From NCBI RefSeq assembly GCF_009735685.1, contig NZ_WHPN01000347.1, positions 1 through 64,000 on the forward strand: a DNA stretch of 64,000 nucleotides. The letters are read 5' to 3'. The notes beneath the pieces are model-generated. The model was given only the letters and a program-made list of their open reading frames with translations, did no database searches and was not told where the DNA came from. The stretch is from Streptomyces lycii (GTDB taxonomy: Bacteria > Actinomycetota > Actinomycetes > Streptomycetales > Streptomycetaceae). Positions within the stretch are counted from its first letter, which is position 1. Each line of letters opens with the position of its first letter. A program made the position numbers and the translations under genes. Below, in pieces: positions 1 to 8,713 of this stretch.

Positions 1-216
1 CACAGCGCAGTTGCGGCACACCGGCACACCGGCAGCAAGGCAGCGGCAGACCGGCACCCCGACAGGGCGACCGGCGGCAGACCGGCGCGTGACCACAGCA
101 CACCGAAAGGCCGTTTCCGCGCGGGGCGGAGACGGCCTTCGCCGTTTCCCGTTCCCGGGGCGCGCCGGAGGTCTTGCGCTCCAGTGTGACCTGTGACACG
201 GTCCTACGTCACCGGG

Positions 217-231
217 TGTCAAAGAGTGACA
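217..231. promoter_or_regulatory. Inverted repeat upstream of the MFS permease gene
   Basis: TGTCA-N5-TGACA lies 36 bp before the GTG at 267. Together with the nearby GTGTGACCTGTGACAC at 183-198 it could be a regulator site. No regulator is visible to its left inside the window. The remaining bases 1-182 are GC-rich and show no credible gene. Confidence 0.3.
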
Positions 232-266
232 TCCAGTGCCAGTATCGCACCTCCGGGAGACCCGTT

Positions 267-1658
267 GTGAACCAGCAGCGAACCGTGCCGGACGACCTCG
301 ACGCCCTGCACGCCACGGCAAGCCGCAAAGCCGCCTTCCGCCTCTTGCCGATCCTGTGCCTCGTGTACTTCATGGCCTTCGTCGACCGCACCAACGTCGG
401 CATGGCGAAGACGTCGCTCGAAGCCGACGTGGGCATCAGCGCCGCGGCGTACGGCGTCGGCGCGGGCATCTTCTTCCTGAGCTACGCGCTCCTGGAGGTG
501 CCCAGCAACCTCGTCATGCACCGCGTCGGGCCGCGGCGCTGGATCACCCGTATCGCCGTGACCTGGGGCCTGCTGTGCTCCTGCATGATGTTCGTGCAGG
601 ACGAGTTGTCGTTCTACATCGTCCGGTTCCTGCTCGGCGCGGCCGAGGCGGGGCTGTACCCGGCGCTCATGTACGTCGTCACCATCTGGTTCTCGCAGAA
701 GCAGCGGGTGACGATGGTCGGGATCATCTACCTCGCCGTGTGCGCCGGCCTGACGCTCGGAGGCCCGCTCGGCGGCGCGCTGATGGAGCTGCACGGAGCG
801 GGCGGGCTGTACGGCTGGCAGTGGATGTTCCTCGTCGAGGGCGCGATGACGGTGGTCGTCGCGTACTTCGTGTGGCGCGGGGTGCCCGACCGGCCGGAGG
901 ACGCGCCGTGGCTGACGGCACGGGAGGCCGAGGTGCTGAACGACCGCGCCGTCATGCGGTCCGCCCCCGGGCACAGCACCCTGAAGGGCAACGTCAGGGT
1001 GGCCTTCGCCCGGCCGTTCATCCTCGCGCTGTCCGCGATCTACTTCGCGAACCAGATCAACAGCGTGGCGATCCAGTACAACTTCCCGTCGATCGTCGAA
1101 AGCCTCGACGTGAAGGGGTCCTTCCTGATCGGGGTCGTCAGCGGCAGCGTGGGCATCGCCGCGTTCGTCGGCGTGCTCGTGATCCCGTGGATCCAGCGCC
1201 GCGTCCGGAACGAGATCCGCGTCCTGACGTACACGACGGCCGCCACGGTCGTCGTGGCGATCGCGTACAGCCTCTCCGACGGCGCCGTCCTGCGCATTCT
1301 GCTGATCGATGTCGCCATGCTGCTGCTCATCGGCATCCTGCCGCTCTACTGGTCGGTCGCCATGGCGAGGATGTCCGGGCTGATGGCCGCCGCCGGGCTC
1401 GCGTTCATCAACACGGTCGGGCTGCTGGGCGGCTTCGTCGGCCCCTATCTGTACGGGCTCGCCGAGGGCCGGGGGAGCGAGTCCGCCGGGTATGCCGTGC
1501 TCGTCGGCGCCTCCGTCCTCGGTGTGCTGCTCGTGCCGGTGCTGCACCGGACGGTGCGTTCCGAGGACCGGCGGACCGGCGGGGGCGACGCGGAGCCGCG
1601 GCGGTCCGGCCGGGATGCGGACGTGGTGGCCCCGGTCGGGCCGGAAGGGGGGAAGTGA
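267..1658 (+). CDS. MFS transporter, anion:cation symporter (ACS) type
   Basis: This is a 463-residue integral membrane permease that probably imports an organic anion. The N-terminal half shows the features of the phthalate/tartrate/hexuronate permease branch of MFS: VDRTNVG at the end of the first membrane segment, LEVPSNL, and GAAEAGLYPALMY in the fourth. About twelve hydrophobic segments are present and the tail is short, charged and cytoplasmic. An upstream in-frame start at 174 exists, but GTG at 267 has a GGGAGA ribosome site 7 bases before it and begins exactly where the family homology starts. The stop overlaps the next gene, a secreted esterase, so the pair may hydrolyse an ester outside the cell and import the freed acid. 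The substrate is not deducible. Confidence 0.85.
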   Translation: MNQQRTVPDDLDALHATASRKAAFRLLPILCLVYFMAFVDRTNVGMAKTSLEADVGISAAAYGVGAGIFFLSYALLEVPSNLVMHRVGPRRWITRIAVTWGLLCSCMMFVQDELSFYIVRFLLGAAEAGLYPALMYVVTIWFSQKQRVTMVGIIYLAVCAGLTLGGPLGGALMELHGAGGLYGWQWMFLVEGAMTVVVAYFVWRGVPDRPEDAPWLTAREAEVLNDRAVMRSAPGHSTLKGNVRVAFARPFILALSAIYFANQINSVAIQYNFPSIVESLDVKGSFLIGVVSGSVGIAAFVGVLVIPWIQRRVRNEIRVLTYTTAATVVVAIAYSLSDGAVLRILLIDVAMLLLIGILPLYWSVAMARMSGLMAAAGLAFINTVGLLGGFVGPYLYGLAEGRGSESAGYAVLVGASVLGVLLVPVLHRTVRSEDRRTGGGDAEPRRSGRDADVVAPVGPEGGK

Positions 1659-3286
1659 CCGTGCGGAGCCGTGTCATGGCCGTACTGCTCGGCCTCGTGC
1701 TGGCGGCCACCTCGCTGAACGCGGCCTCGTCCGCGAGCGCGCGGGAGACGCCCGTGCTGCGGCACACGAGTCTCGGGCTCGTCAGGGGCGTCGACGAGAG
1801 CCGGTCCACCGGCACCTACTCCTGGCTCGGTGTGCCGTACGCGGAGCCCCCCGTGGAACGGCTGCGCTGGCGGGCCCCGGTGACTCACCGGCCGTGGCGC
1901 GGCGTGCGCGACACACGCCGGTTCGGTGACGGCTGCATCCAGGAGGGGCGGTTCTTCAGCCCGGCGCCGAGCGGTCCGCACTACGGGCTCGACATCCGGG
2001 ACGGCCTGAAGAAGCCCGTGGGCGCGGAGGACTGCCTCACGCTCAACGTGTTCCGTCCGTCGACCCCGCGGAAGAACCTTCCCGTCATCGTGTTCGTCCA
2101 CGGCGGCAGCAACATGGTGGGCTACTCGGCCGACCCGATGTACGACGGCCGGGCACTGGCACGCGAGGCCGGCGCGGTCGTGGTCACCGTCAACTACCGG
2201 CTGGGTGTCTTCGGGTGGCTCGACCTGCCCGGACCGGGCGGGGCGCGGAACGGCTCGGCCAACTTCGGGACGCTGGACCAGATCGAGGCGCTGCGCTTTG
2301 TGGACCGCAACGCGCGCGCGTTCGGCGGTGACCCGTCGAACGTGACGGTCATGGGCGAGTCCGCGGGCGCGGTGAACGTCTGGGCGCTCATGGTCTCGCC
2401 GCTGAGCAAGGGCTTGATCGACAAGGCGATCCCGCTCAGCGGCGGCCTGCAGTTCGCCACGCCCGCGGCGGCGCGCACGTATGCCGAGAAGTTCACCGAG
2501 GAGGCGGCCGGCCCGGCCCCGGACCCCGGCGAGGCCGTACGCCGCCTGAGGTCGATGCCCGCCGGCGAACTCGTCCGGGCCCAGGTGCGTCTGGGTGCCG
2601 AAGCAGGGGACCCGCCCCGGGTGATCGCTGACGGCTCGGTGCTGCCCACGGACCACCACGCGGCCATCGAGGCCGGACGGTACCGCGACATTCCGGTACT
2701 CGCCGGGAACACGGCGGAGGAGGGAAAGCTGTTCGGCTCGGTCATCGGCGCGTACCGCCCGACCGATTACCAGCGCTTCACCTGGCAGTACCGGTTCGAC
2801 CCCGACCGGCCGTCCCGGCTGGACGTCGGCGACTTCATCGCCGACCGCTATCTGCCGGCCGACGGCCCCGGCGGCTGGAACGAGGAGGCCGGCCGGCTGA
2901 CCGACAGCATCTTCGGCGGAATCGTCCTGGACTCCATGGACTCCCTGAAAGCGGCCGGCAGCGACCGCCTCTTCTACTACCGGTTCGGCTGGAACCAGCA
3001 GCCCGTCCCCTTCGACACCGTGTACGGCGCGGTGCACGCGATCGACCTGCCGTTCCTGTTCCGCTCCTTCGACGAGGGGGTGTTCGCGTTCTCGTTCAGC
3101 CGCAGGAACGAACCCGGACGGCTCCAGCTCTCGCAGCTGATGACCGACAGCGTCCGCGCCTTCGTACGCACCGGCAGTCCGCAGCACTCCGGTCTCGGTG
3201 CCCGGTGGCAGCAGTGGCCGCGCAGCATGGTCTTCGACGCCGGGGACAGGAGCGCGACGGCGCGGCCCGGGGCGTTCGGCGGGTGA
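1655..3286 (+). CDS. Secreted type-B carboxylesterase
   Basis: An alpha/beta-hydrolase of the carboxylesterase/cholinesterase family, 543 residues, predicted to be exported. A hydrophobic signal peptide (about residues 7-31) ends at an Ala-Ser-Ala type site. The nucleophile elbow is G-E-S-A-G near residue 231. The acidic triad member should be in NTAEEGKLF and the histidine in YGAVHAIDLPFLF. The oxyanion segment VFVHGGSNM and the family motif EDCLTLNVF are present. GTG at 1655 overlaps the permease stop by 4 bp; GTG at 1661 has better spacing from the GGAAGGGGGGA ribosome site and is the alternative. The acyl substrate cannot be read from sequence. Confidence 0.88.
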   Translation: MTVRSRVMAVLLGLVLAATSLNAASSASARETPVLRHTSLGLVRGVDESRSTGTYSWLGVPYAEPPVERLRWRAPVTHRPWRGVRDTRRFGDGCIQEGRFFSPAPSGPHYGLDIRDGLKKPVGAEDCLTLNVFRPSTPRKNLPVIVFVHGGSNMVGYSADPMYDGRALAREAGAVVVTVNYRLGVFGWLDLPGPGGARNGSANFGTLDQIEALRFVDRNARAFGGDPSNVTVMGESAGAVNVWALMVSPLSKGLIDKAIPLSGGLQFATPAAARTYAEKFTEEAAGPAPDPGEAVRRLRSMPAGELVRAQVRLGAEAGDPPRVIADGSVLPTDHHAAIEAGRYRDIPVLAGNTAEEGKLFGSVIGAYRPTDYQRFTWQYRFDPDRPSRLDVGDFIADRYLPADGPGGWNEEAGRLTDSIFGGIVLDSMDSLKAAGSDRLFYYRFGWNQQPVPFDTVYGAVHAIDLPFLFRSFDEGVFAFSFSRRNEPGRLQLSQLMTDSVRAFVRTGSPQHSGLGARWQQWPRSMVFDAGDRSATARPGAFGG

Positions 3287-3418
3287 GCGGCGCGGGGTCC
3301 CGGGTGGCGGGTGACCGGGAGCCCGGGCCGCGGCGGGGCCGGCGACTGCGGTCCCGGTCGCGCCCGTGGTCATAGACTCGCGACGACTTCGAGAACAGAC
3401 GTCGAGGAGGGAGGAGCC

Positions 3419-4093
3419 GTGGTCGAGCGGGGGCTGGAGACGAAGTACCGCATCGCGGAGACGGCGATGGCGCTGTTCCTGGAGCAGGGATACGAGAGCG
3501 TCACCGTGGAGGCCGTCGCGGACGCTTCACAGGTGTCCCGGCGGACGGTGTTCCGGTATTTCGACGGCAAGGACGAGCTGGCGTTCCCGGACCACTCCGC
3601 GCGGCTGGAGCTGCTGTCGCGCCACCTGGTGAAGCCCACCGGGACGCGGTCGCCGGTGGACGTCGTGATCGCGGCCACCGAGGTGGTGATGCTCGACTTC
3701 CTGAGCAGGCCCGAACTGGTGCTGCGCCGCTACCGGCTGACCCGCGTCGTGCCGGAGCTCCGCAGGCGTGAGGTGCTGGAGAACGAGCGCTATGTCTCCC
3801 TGACGAGGGCGTATCTGCGGGACCATCTGCCCGCGGACGGTCCGCCGTTCCTGCCGATGGCGCTCTCCGCGCTGATCGACGCGATGCACCGGGCGGCGCT
3901 CGGCAACTTCGCCCGCAGCGGCGGGACGGCGGACGCGTACGCCGAACTCAAGGACGGCATGGAGTGGGTCCGCCGGATCCTGGCCGAGGAACCGGGCACG
4001 GGCGGCCCCCTGCTGTTCGCCGTGCTGCCGGACACCGCGGCCGTGCGGCGGTCGTTGTCGGTGCTGCGGGACGAGGCCCGGGACCTGTTCTGA
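3419..4093 (+). CDS. TetR-family transcriptional regulator
   Basis: A 224-residue repressor-type protein. The N-terminal helix-turn-helix is clear: ETAMALFLEQGYESVTVEAVADASQVSRRTVFRYFDGKDEL, the usual TetR DNA-binding domain. The remaining 160 residues are alpha-helical and do not match a ligand class I can name. GTG at 3419 (or the next codon, GTG 3422) follows a GAGGAGGGAGGAG ribosome site and removes an implausible Arg/Gly-rich extension. It sits 132 bp downstream of the esterase on the same strand and is convergent with the XRE gene. Control of the permease/esterase pair is possible but is inference from position only. Confidence 0.85.
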   Translation: MVERGLETKYRIAETAMALFLEQGYESVTVEAVADASQVSRRTVFRYFDGKDELAFPDHSARLELLSRHLVKPTGTRSPVDVVIAATEVVMLDFLSRPELVLRRYRLTRVVPELRRREVLENERYVSLTRAYLRDHLPADGPPFLPMALSALIDAMHRAALGNFARSGGTADAYAELKDGMEWVRRILAEEPGTGGPLLFAVLPDTAAVRRSLSVLRDEARDLF

Positions 4094-4111
4094 CCGGCGG
4101 TGCGGGCGTAC

Positions 4112-4195
4112 CGGTCGCACGCGCCGGTCGCACGCGCCGGACGGGCACGCCGGGGCGAGGGCGCGCCGGGCCCGGTCGTCCGGCCGGACCGGGCC
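4112..4195. terminator. Convergent-gene hairpin with a short direct repeat
   Basis: Between the convergent TetR and XRE genes, GGCCCGGTC (4169-4177) pairs with GACCGGGCC (4187-4195), and the loop itself contains a smaller palindrome. No T-run follows, as is usual in Streptomyces. Just before it, GGTCGCACGCGCC occurs twice in tandem (4112-4124, 4125-4137). Confidence 0.45.
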
Positions 4196-4264
4196 GCCGG
4201 GTGCGGGCACGCCGAGTCCGGTCCCGGCCGGGCACTGCGGGCCACGCGCAGGCACCCGACGTCG

Positions 4265-4906
4265 CTAGGGCAGATTCTCCGTCAAGGCGGGCCCGTCCCC
4301 GGCGGGCCCGTCCGGCACGGCGCCCTTCGGCGCGGAACCCGGGCGCACGTGGGCGCGGATCCCTTGCAGGTCGAACAGGACGAGAAGCTCGACCGCGCCG
4401 CCGTCGGCACTGCCCAGCCAGTGCGGCACGGACGTGTCGAACTCGGCGGCCTCACCGGGCGGCAGCGTCAGATCGCGCCGGCCCAGCACCAGCCGCAGAC
4501 GGCCGTTGAGCACGTACAGCCACTCGAAGCCCTCGTGCGTCTGCGGGTCCGGTTCGAGCGGCTCCGCCCGGCTCGGGATGATCATCTTGAACGCCTGTGT
4601 CCCGCCCGGCCGCCGCGACAGCGGCACGAAGACCATCCCGAACCGCCGGATCGGCTTGAGATGGATCCGGGGATCGCCGGTGCGCGGGGCCCCGACGAGG
4701 TCGTCCAGCGGCACGTCGTAGATGCGGGCGAGCGGCAGCAGCAGCTCCAGGGTCGCCCGGCGCTGTCCGCTCTCCAGCCGGGACAGGGTGCTCTCCGACA
4801 CTCCGGTGGTGGCCGAGACTTCGGCGAGGGTGATGCCGCGGTTGCGGCGCAGCGCACGCAGCCGCGGCCCCACCGTGCCGAGCACGTCGTCCGTTCCGCC
4901 GTTCAT
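4265..4906 (-). CDS. XRE-family regulator with cupin sensor domain
   Basis: A 213-residue protein with a Cro/C1-type helix-turn-helix (about residues 12-66; LAEVSATTGVSESTLSRLESGQR) joined to a C-terminal cupin barrel (about 90-185; QTHEGFEWLYVLNGRLRLVLG and the PHWLGS end of the fold). Such XRE-cupin proteins sense small molecules. It diverges from the methyltransferase gene with 87 bp between the two starts and a CTTGC/GCAAG dyad in the gap. XRE-cupin plus SAM-methyltransferase is a recurrent actinobacterial pair, so regulation of its neighbour is the likely role. ATG at 4906 is the only start that begins just before the HTH. Confidence 0.88.
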   Translation of the reverse strand: MNGGTDDVLGTVGPRLRALRRNRGITLAEVSATTGVSESTLSRLESGQRRATLELLLPLARIYDVPLDDLVGAPRTGDPRIHLKPIRRFGMVFVPLSRRPGGTQAFKMIIPSRAEPLEPDPQTHEGFEWLYVLNGRLRLVLGRRDLTLPPGEAAEFDTSVPHWLGSADGGAVELLVLFDLQGIRAHVRPGSAPKGAVPDGPAGDGPALTENLP

Positions 4907-4915
4907 GCGGCCCAG

Positions 4916-4932
4916 CTTGCCATAACAGCAAG
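4916..4932. promoter_or_regulatory. Dyad in the XRE/methyltransferase divergent promoter
   Basis: CTTGC-cataaca-GCAAG, a perfect 5-bp-arm palindrome, 10 bp from the XRE start and 62 bp from the methyltransferase start. It is the only relatively AT-rich stretch in the gap. Probable operator for the XRE-cupin protein (inference). Confidence 0.4.
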
Positions 4933-4993
4933 ATCTCGTGCCGTGCCGGGGAGTTCTGGTGAGACTGGCCGCACCCCGACAGAAGGAGTTCCG

Positions 4994-5629
4994 ATGAGCA
5001 CCAGCGACGCGGCCGAGGCAGTGACGTTCTGGGACGGTGTGTACGCGGCCCGGCCGGCAGCCGCCGACCCGCGGCCGAACGACCGTCTCGTCGAAACGGC
5101 CGCGGATGTGCCGCCCGGCGACGTGTTGGACCTCGGATGCGGCGATGGAGGCGACACGCTGTGGCTCGCGCGCCGCGGATGGCGGGTCACCGCCGTCGAC
5201 ATCTCGGCCGTCGCGGTCGCGCGGGTCGCCGAACGGGCCGGCTCGCTCGGCCTCGGCGACCGGGTCACCGCCGAGCGGCACGACCTGCGCGAGTCCTTCC
5301 CGGAGGGCCGGTTCGACCTGGTCACCGCCCACTACCTGCACACCCCCTTCGACCTGGACCGGGCGGCCGTCCTGCGCACGGCCGCGCGGGCGCTGCTCCC
5401 GGGCGGGCGGCTGCTGGTCGTCGACCACGGCTCGGCCGCGCCGTGGTCGTGGGACCAGGATCCCGACGTCCGGTACCCGGCCCCGGGGGAGGTCGCGGCG
5501 GACATGGGCCTGGACCCGGCGGCCTGGCGGGTCGAGCGGGCCGACGCGCCCCGCCGGACCGCGACCGGCCCCGGCGGGCGCACCGCGGAGGTCGTCGACC
5601 ACGTCCTGCTCGTGCGCCGTACGGCCTGA
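4994..5629 (+). CDS. Class I SAM-dependent methyltransferase
   Basis: A 211-residue Rossmann-fold methyltransferase resembling the TehB/UbiE group. Motif I is VLDLGCGDGGDTLWLA (about residues 42-57), the acidic loop is VTAVDIS, and motif IV-like FDLVTAHYLH is followed by LLPGGRLLVVDH. The acceptor is unknown. A strong AGAAGGAG site precedes ATG 4994. The DinB-like gene follows 37 bp downstream on the same strand, so the two may be co-transcribed. Expression is probably controlled by the divergent XRE-cupin regulator. Confidence 0.88.
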   Translation: MSTSDAAEAVTFWDGVYAARPAAADPRPNDRLVETAADVPPGDVLDLGCGDGGDTLWLARRGWRVTAVDISAVAVARVAERAGSLGLGDRVTAERHDLRESFPEGRFDLVTAHYLHTPFDLDRAAVLRTAARALLPGGRLLVVDHGSAAPWSWDQDPDVRYPAPGEVAADMGLDPAAWRVERADAPRRTATGPGGRTAEVVDHVLLVRRTA

Positions 5630-5666
5630 CCGGCGCGCCCACCGCTCCGCGACGAAGGAGATCACC

Positions 5667-6167
5667 ATGCCCACCGCATCCCGCCGCGGCCGCCGCAGCG
5701 ACACTCCGCCGCCCCGTACCGGCGGCAGCGAGGCCGAGACCCTGCGCGGGTTCCTCGACTACCTCCGGACCTCGATCGCCGCGAAGGTCGAGGGCGCCCC
5801 CGAACCCCAGGTCCGGACGGCCCAGGTGCCCTCGGGCACGAACCTGCTCGGCCTGCTCGAGCACCTCACCCACGTCGAGCGTTCCACCTTCCTCGGCGAA
5901 GCGGTCACCGACTGGCCGTCGACGTTCCGGGCCGCGCCCGGCGACGGTGTGGCCGACGTCGTCACCCGCTACCGGGAGACCGTCGAGCGAGCGAACCGGG
6001 TCCTCGACGGCTGCGCCGACCTCGGCGGGCCGCTTCCCCGGCCCCGGCCGGACCGCCCCGCCCCGAGCGTCCGCCGGGCCCTCGTCCACATGATCGAGGA
6101 GACCGGCCGCCACGCCGGGCACGCGGACATCCTCCGCGAACTGATCGACGGTACGACGGGACGCTGA
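5667..6167 (+). CDS. DinB-like (DUF664) metal-dependent enzyme
   Basis: A 166-residue protein of the DinB/YfiT four-helix family. In actinobacteria these include mycothiol-dependent transferases and maleylpyruvate isomerases. The metal-binding histidines are visible: one in LLGLLEHLTHVERS and a pair in RRALVHMIEETGRHAGHADIL. ATG 5667 follows GAAGGAG at good spacing. It lies 37 bp after the methyltransferase. A thiol-dependent detoxification role is typical of the family, but the substrate is unknown. Confidence 0.8.
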   Translation: MPTASRRGRRSDTPPPRTGGSEAETLRGFLDYLRTSIAAKVEGAPEPQVRTAQVPSGTNLLGLLEHLTHVERSTFLGEAVTDWPSTFRAAPGDGVADVVTRYRETVERANRVLDGCADLGGPLPRPRPDRPAPSVRRALVHMIEETGRHAGHADILRELIDGTTGR

Positions 6168-6233
6168 CGCCGGCCCGTCGCCCCGCCGCTTCCGCCGCGA
6201 CCCCGGCGGGCCCCGCCCCGCACGGGCCGGGGT

Positions 6234-8159
6234 TCACGGCAGGCGGACGCTGAGGGCGTAGAGACGGGTCCGCCGGTCGTGCTGTCCGTTGTCGTCCGAG
6301 ACCAGATACAGCAGGCGGCGGCCCCGGTGCTCTTCGCCCTTCGGCGGCGGGCCGACCGCCATGCCCTCGACGTTCTCCACGATGTCGTTCGGCTGGGGCC
6401 GCTTCGACTTCACCCGTCCCGGTGGGCAGGCCGCCAGGTCGAAGAGCAGCTCCTTCTCGGTGTAGGCGTCCGCGGACCCCTCGCCGACGCCTCCGCCCGC
6501 CACGTCGTCCGCGTCGCTCAGATCCACACGGTAGACATGGATGCTGTTGCCCAGGCCCACCAGGCCGCCGCGTTCCAGCGCCAGCAGGTGTTCCCCGTCG
6601 AGCGCGACCAGTTCGGAGAGGTACATCCCCTCCTCCGTCTCGTAGGCGTACTGGTGGTCCGGCCGGTAGCTGCCGCCGGGCGTTCCCTCGTACCGCTGGA
6701 TCCGCAGGCCGGCGCGCCCGTGCTTGTCGTCGTCACCCGCGAGCGGCGCCTCCAGACCGACGAACAGGTGCCGGCCGTCGTCCGTGGCGGTCAGCGACTC
6801 GACGTTGCGCGACCGTTGCGCCTGGCCGGCGGGAGGGAGACGGAACAGCTCCGGCAGGGGCACCCGGCCCAGCTCCCGCCCGGTCTTCAGGTCGAAGCGG
6901 CGGATCGCGGGACTGCCCTCCGTACTGACCAGGACGGTCTTCCCGCCCTTCTCCAGGACCAGGCCCTCGCCGTCGAAGCCGTGCGAGTACCGGGTGCCGT
7001 CCTCGCGGTACAGGCCCTGAACCCGGCGGGCCCGCGGTTCGAGGCCGGCGGCCGGGCCGAGCGAGAGACGGTAGATCCGCCCCGGGTCGTCGTCCGGCAG
7101 GGCGAGGGCGTCACCGGACGTCCCGTCCAGCGCGAGCGCGGAGAGCCCTTCTATCTGCTCGCCGTGCAGCGGCGCCTCGTCGAGGTCGTCGGACGTGCTC
7201 AGCAGCGACACGTCCTCGGTGCCGCAGGGACCGCTCGTCGGGGGCTCCTGCCCGGGCGGCCACCAGACCCCGCCGGCCGCGGACGTCGCCGCGACCACCA
7301 GCAGGACCGCCGAGGCGAGCAGCCGCTTGCGTCCCGTCCAATACGGTGGCGGCTCCGCGAGCCCGGACCGCTGCCGCAGCGGGTTGCGCACGAACGGCAG
7401 GTCGCCCACCCCGTTACGGCTCTGCTGCTGGGGTTCCGGCAGCCCCTTGGCCAGCAGCGACTCCCTGACCACCTGGTAGATCTGGTCGAGCGTGAGCCAC
7501 TTCTCCCGCTCGAACCGGGCGTCGCTCTCCGTCAGCGCCTTCAAGAACTCGCCGGTGAACGCCGTGTACTTGGAACCCCGCGGAGCCATCGCCCGCCGGT
7601 TCCCCGCCGTCGACGTCATGATGTACGAGCCGTCGATACGGGTGATGCGCCCGCTCACCGCCTCCCTCGCCGACATCCGGTCCAGCACCTGCCCGCTGTA
7701 GCAGCAGTCCAGGATCACCACCCGGCGCCGGACGGAGGATCTGACGTCACCCAGCGTGCGCCGCAGTTCCTCGTACGACAGGGCCAGGGTGGGCTCGCCC
7801 GGTTGGGACACGGTGAGGGTGAGGTGGAGCGCGTCGTCGCCGGAATCGAGCAGGCCGTGTCCCGCGTAGTAGACGAGCAGGGTGTCCTCGGCCTTCTCGG
7901 CGGCCTCCTGGATCGGCTTGATCATCTGCCACTGCGTCCGCGGATTCCGCACCACCCAGCGGTGGTCCTCGGGCACTCCCCAGACAGCCTCGTCGGCGAG
8001 CGCCCGTTCCAGCGCGTCGAGGTTGTGCGACACCGACTTCAGGGGCGGCAGGTCCGTGTAGTCGCCGACACCGATCAGCACGCAGGCCGAACGGGCGGGG
8101 TCCAGCCGGTGATCCCGTGCCCCGTCCGCCGGCGGGGGGCCGTTTCTGCCACCGGTCAC
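6234..8159 (-). CDS. Caspase-like peptidase with membrane anchor and external phytase-like domain
   Basis: A 641-residue three-part protein. Residues about 25-245 are a C14 caspase/metacaspase domain with VYYAGHG (His101) and DCCYSG (Cys153 as probable nucleophile) and the downstream TSTAGNRRAM strand. Residues 278-297 (LLASAVLLVVAATSAAGG) form a transmembrane helix after a basic stop-transfer stretch. The remainder (about 305-641) matches the phytase-like esterase propeller family: FDGEGLVL, NVESLTAT, SELVALDGEHLLALERG, NVEGMAVGP, LLYLVSDDN. Predicted topology is caspase in the cytoplasm and propeller outside. The GTG start overlaps the EACC1 stop (GTGA) with a GGAGGAAC site. Family knowledge places caspase-EACC1 pairs in biological-conflict or cell-suicide systems; the fused propeller may be the sensor (inference). 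Confidence 0.88.
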   Translation of the reverse strand: MTGGRNGPPPADGARDHRLDPARSACVLIGVGDYTDLPPLKSVSHNLDALERALADEAVWGVPEDHRWVVRNPRTQWQMIKPIQEAAEKAEDTLLVYYAGHGLLDSGDDALHLTLTVSQPGEPTLALSYEELRRTLGDVRSSVRRRVVILDCCYSGQVLDRMSAREAVSGRITRIDGSYIMTSTAGNRRAMAPRGSKYTAFTGEFLKALTESDARFEREKWLTLDQIYQVVRESLLAKGLPEPQQQSRNGVGDLPFVRNPLRQRSGLAEPPPYWTGRKRLLASAVLLVVAATSAAGGVWWPPGQEPPTSGPCGTEDVSLLSTSDDLDEAPLHGEQIEGLSALALDGTSGDALALPDDDPGRIYRLSLGPAAGLEPRARRVQGLYREDGTRYSHGFDGEGLVLEKGGKTVLVSTEGSPAIRRFDLKTGRELGRVPLPELFRLPPAGQAQRSRNVESLTATDDGRHLFVGLEAPLAGDDDKHGRAGLRIQRYEGTPGGSYRPDHQYAYETEEGMYLSELVALDGEHLLALERGGLVGLGNSIHVYRVDLSDADDVAGGGVGEGSADAYTEKELLFDLAACPPGRVKSKRPQPNDIVENVEGMAVGPPPKGEEHRGRRLLYLVSDDNGQHDRRTRLYALSVRLP

Positions 8160-8521
8160 GCCTCGTTCCTCCGTAACTCCTCGAGCGCGCTGAGGACGGC
8201 GCGCGCGTTGTCGAGATCCGCGCCGCTGAGGGTGACCTTGGTGCCGCCGTGCTCGAAGGTGACGGAGCTGCGGGAATGGTGCGCCGCGCGCCAAGCGGCG
8301 ACGGCGACCGCGAGAGACCCCAGCTGGGTCGCCGTGCCGACAACGAACTCGACCACCTCGAAGGCGCCGCCCATCTCGTGCGGCCCGCCGGGGCCTGCGC
8401 CCGGCGCCCGTACCGTCACTCCGGCGCTGTCGAGCTGCCGGCCCTCGGCGCGCAGCCACCGGTACAGCGACCGCAGTTCGACATCGCTGCGTGCCCCGTT
8501 CAGTGACAACTGAATACGCAT
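8156..8521 (-). CDS. EACC1 (effector-associated constant component) protein with a TTA codon
   Basis: A 121-residue protein matching the EACC1 family, which recurs beside caspase, trypsin and other effector genes in actinobacteria. It has an N-terminal beta-alpha-beta stretch (RIQLSLNGARSDVELRSLYRWL), a hydrophobic helix VVEFVVGTATQLGSLAVAVAAW, and a C-terminal strand-helix unit VTLSGADLDNARAVLSALEEL. The stop overlaps the caspase start, so translation is coupled. A TTA leucine codon lies at 8174-8176, six codons before the stop codon; in Streptomyces TTA is read only by the developmentally controlled bldA tRNA. ATG 8521 follows GAGGGG; TTG 8527 is an alternative. Confidence 0.8.
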   Translation of the reverse strand: MRIQLSLNGARSDVELRSLYRWLRAEGRQLDSAGVTVRAPGAGPGGPHEMGGAFEVVEFVVGTATQLGSLAVAVAAWRAAHHSRSSVTFEHGGTKVTLSGADLDNARAVLSALEELRRNEA

Positions 8522-8625
8522 GACCAACCCCTCGCGGCGTTAGGCGTCATCCCGCCTGGATGCTTGCACGGCGGGCCGGGGAACGGGCCCGTTTCCCGGC
8601 TTCCGCCGTCACGGGCGGCGCCTTC

Positions 8626-8679
8626 CGGGAGCGGTCTTTTTCCGGGAGCGGCGCCGTTTCGGGAGCGGCGCCCTTTCGG
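8626..8679. repeat. Three degenerate short repeats upstream of EACC1
   Basis: CCGGGAGCGGTCTTTTT, CCGGGAGCGGCGCCGTTT and CGGGAGCGGCGCCCTTT follow each other in the gap between EACC1 and the small membrane-protein gene. They lie in the likely EACC1 promoter or in the downstream end of the neighbouring transcript. Confidence 0.35.
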
Positions 8680-8713
8680 GGGAGGGGCCTTGCCGCCGGT
8701 GCGGGCCGGCGGG

